A stretch of DNA of 6,880 nt from Dermatophilaceae bacterium (GTDB lineage Bacteria; Actinomycetota; Actinomycetes; Actinomycetales; Dermatophilaceae): contig JABFXB010000166.1 of the NCBI GenBank assembly GCA_013361975.1, positions 1 to 6,880 on the forward strand, written 5' to 3'. Below, one piece after another: positions 6,035 through 6,880 of the stretch. Below the pieces are notes generated by a model, which did not search any database, was not told the DNA's origin, and saw only the letters and a program-made list of their open reading frames with translations. Position 1 is the stretch's first letter; the number at the start of each line of letters is the position of its first letter. Position numbers and translations under genes: made by a program.

Positions 6035-6059
6035 GGTGTTGGCAGCATGTGCCAACGCC
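6035..6059. promoter_or_regulatory. Candidate operator upstream of the HyuA-like gene
   Basis: A perfect inverted repeat GTTGGCA-GCATG-TGCCAAC covers 6038-6056 and extends to ten-base arms (6035-6059) with one T/G mismatch. It lies 32 bases before the start codon. The 7-bp arms and odd 5-base spacer suit a dimeric repressor or activator. Looser TTGGC/GCCAA half-sites at 6003-6007 and 6017-6021 precede it. Which regulator family binds cannot be told. Confidence 0.55.
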
Positions 6060-6078
6060 GCGACCCCCGGTCGCTCGG

Positions 6079-6084
6079 TTGAAT
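6079..6084 (+). promoter_or_regulatory. Possible -10 element for a leaderless HyuA-like transcript
   Basis: TTGAAT ends 7 bases before ATG 6092, the spacing expected if transcription starts at or next to the start codon. It matches the actinobacterial TANNNT pattern only in part (second base T, not A), and no -35 hexamer is clear. Support comes mainly from the absence of any Shine-Dalgarno sequence before 6092. Confidence 0.3.
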
Positions 6085-6091
6085 CCTCAGC

Positions 6092-6880
6092 ATGACCTCA
6101 CCGGCCCAGCGGCGCATCAGGATCGGGATCGACACCGGCGGCACGTTCACCGACGTCGTCGCGCTCGACGAGGACTCCGGCGAGCTCGTCACGACCAAGA
6201 CGCCGTCGACGCCGAGCAACCCCGCCGACGGCTTCCTCGCCGGCGTGCGCAAGGTGCTCGACCTCATGGGCGCCACCGGCGACGACATCTCGGCCGTGTC
6301 ACACGGCACGACCGTCGCGACGAACAAGCTGCTCGAGGGCAAGGTCGAGGCGCTGGGCTTCATCACCACCGAGGGCTACGAGTTCATCCTCGAGATCGCC
6401 CGCCAGGCCGTGCCCGACGGCTACGGCAACTCGTACTTCTGGGTGAAGCCGCCGCGCATCGTGCCCGCCGACTTCGTCAAGACCGTCGGCGGCCGGATGG
6501 ACTTCGAGGGCAATGAGATCCGTCCCTTCGACGAGGACGGCGCCGTTGCGGTTGCCCGCTGGTTCAAGGATCACGGCATCACCACGATCGGCGTGTGCCT
6601 GCTCCACTCGTACGCCGACGACAGCCACGAGCTCGCCATGCGCGAGGTGCTGCGCCGCGAGCACCCCGACGCGGTCGTGTCCATCAGCTCGGAGGTGCTG
6701 CGCGAGTACCGCGAGTACGAGCGCTCCATGACGACCCTCGTCGACGCCGCGGTCAAGCCCGACGTCAGCCACTACGTCGCCAACATCCACCACCGGCTCG
6801 ACGACTTCGTCAGCAGCAGCGAGAAGCTGCCGTTCTACATCATGAAGTCCAACGGGGGCGTGCTCTCGGCCGACGAGGTG
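6092..6880 (+). CDS. Hydantoinase/oxoprolinase family, subunit A (HyuA-like), N-terminal part, cut by window edge
   Basis: The first 263 codons are present; a complete HyuA is usually near 700 residues, so the rest lies to the right. Seen: the phosphate-binding loop IGIDTGGTFTDVVALD (11-26, DTGGTFTD at 14-21), HGTTVATNKLLEGK (71-84), the hydantoinase A N-domain/core joint with EYREYERSMTTLVDA (205-219), and IMKSNGGV (250-257). Known members use ATP to open hydantoins, 5-oxoproline or other cyclic amides, or form carboxylase-like complexes such as acetophenone carboxylase; they normally work with a HyuB partner. The stretch PDGYGNSYFWVKPPRIVP (108-125) differs from the 5-oxoprolinase type. An in-frame TGA at 6080-6082 makes ATG 6092 the first possible ATG. 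No Shine-Dalgarno is visible, so translation may be leaderless. The substrate is unknown; proximity to the molybdenum hydroxylase and amidase genes suggests a shared N-heterocycle pathway. Confidence 0.93.
   Translation, partial: MTSPAQRRIRIGIDTGGTFTDVVALDEDSGELVTTKTPSTPSNPADGFLAGVRKVLDLMGATGDDISAVSHGTTVATNKLLEGKVEALGFITTEGYEFILEIARQAVPDGYGNSYFWVKPPRIVPADFVKTVGGRMDFEGNEIRPFDEDGAVAVARWFKDHGITTIGVCLLHSYADDSHELAMREVLRREHPDAVVSISSEVLREYREYERSMTTLVDAAVKPDVSHYVANIHHRLDDFVSSSEKLPFYIMKSNGGVLSADEV

Noticed and set aside
5644..6369. Open frames on both strands across the 5730-6091 gap
   Set aside because: They run through the palindromic repeats and give Arg/Ser-rich repetitive products (for example ERSF/ERTL strings), and they overlap real genes at both ends. 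They look like translated repeat DNA.

Overview
The window reads as a piece of a high-GC Gram-positive (actinobacterial) chromosome. The base composition is strongly GC-rich, codon third positions are almost all G or C, the genes are packed with ATGA stop/start overlaps, and one gene appears to be leaderless. Assignment to a Micrococcales-type lineage would be inference only.

Bases 121-5729 hold five genes on the + strand that look like one translationally coupled operon. They are a three-subunit molybdenum hydroxylase of the xanthine oxidase / CO dehydrogenase family (FAD subunit, [2Fe-2S] subunit, molybdopterin subunit, in the order M-S-L), a CoxG-like SRPBCC protein with a C-terminal membrane helix, and a carbon-nitrogen hydrolase with an intact Glu-Lys-Cys triad. 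The catalytic loop of the large subunit reads PYRGAGR, the form II-like version. It lacks the cysteine of genuine CO dehydrogenase, so the substrate is probably an organic molecule (for example an N-heterocycle) and not CO.

Bases 5730-6091 are non-coding and structured. They contain two related ~66-bp palindromic repeats, a third partial unit, a small hairpin, and a separate perfect inverted repeat just upstream of the next gene that looks like an operator. From 6092 to the right edge runs the N-terminal 263 codons of an ATP-dependent hydantoinase/oxoprolinase (HyuA family). It is probably transcribed from its own promoter, and its partner HyuB would be expected beyond the window.

Inferred working model: the molybdenum enzyme hydroxylates a ring carbon next to nitrogen and passes electrons via [2Fe-2S] and FAD, possibly to a membrane quinone through the CoxG-like protein. 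The HyuA-type enzyme and the nitrilase-fold amidase then hydrolyse the resulting lactam/imide and amide bonds. The substrate cannot be named from the sequence.

Three non-genic signals stand out. A palindromic L-R-L element is translated as a C-terminal tail of the FAD subunit just before the next gene. A related palindrome cluster lies between the operon and the hydantoinase gene. The octamer GTATGCCG/CGGCATAC occurs six times and accounts for every TAT and ATA trinucleotide I could find in the window.
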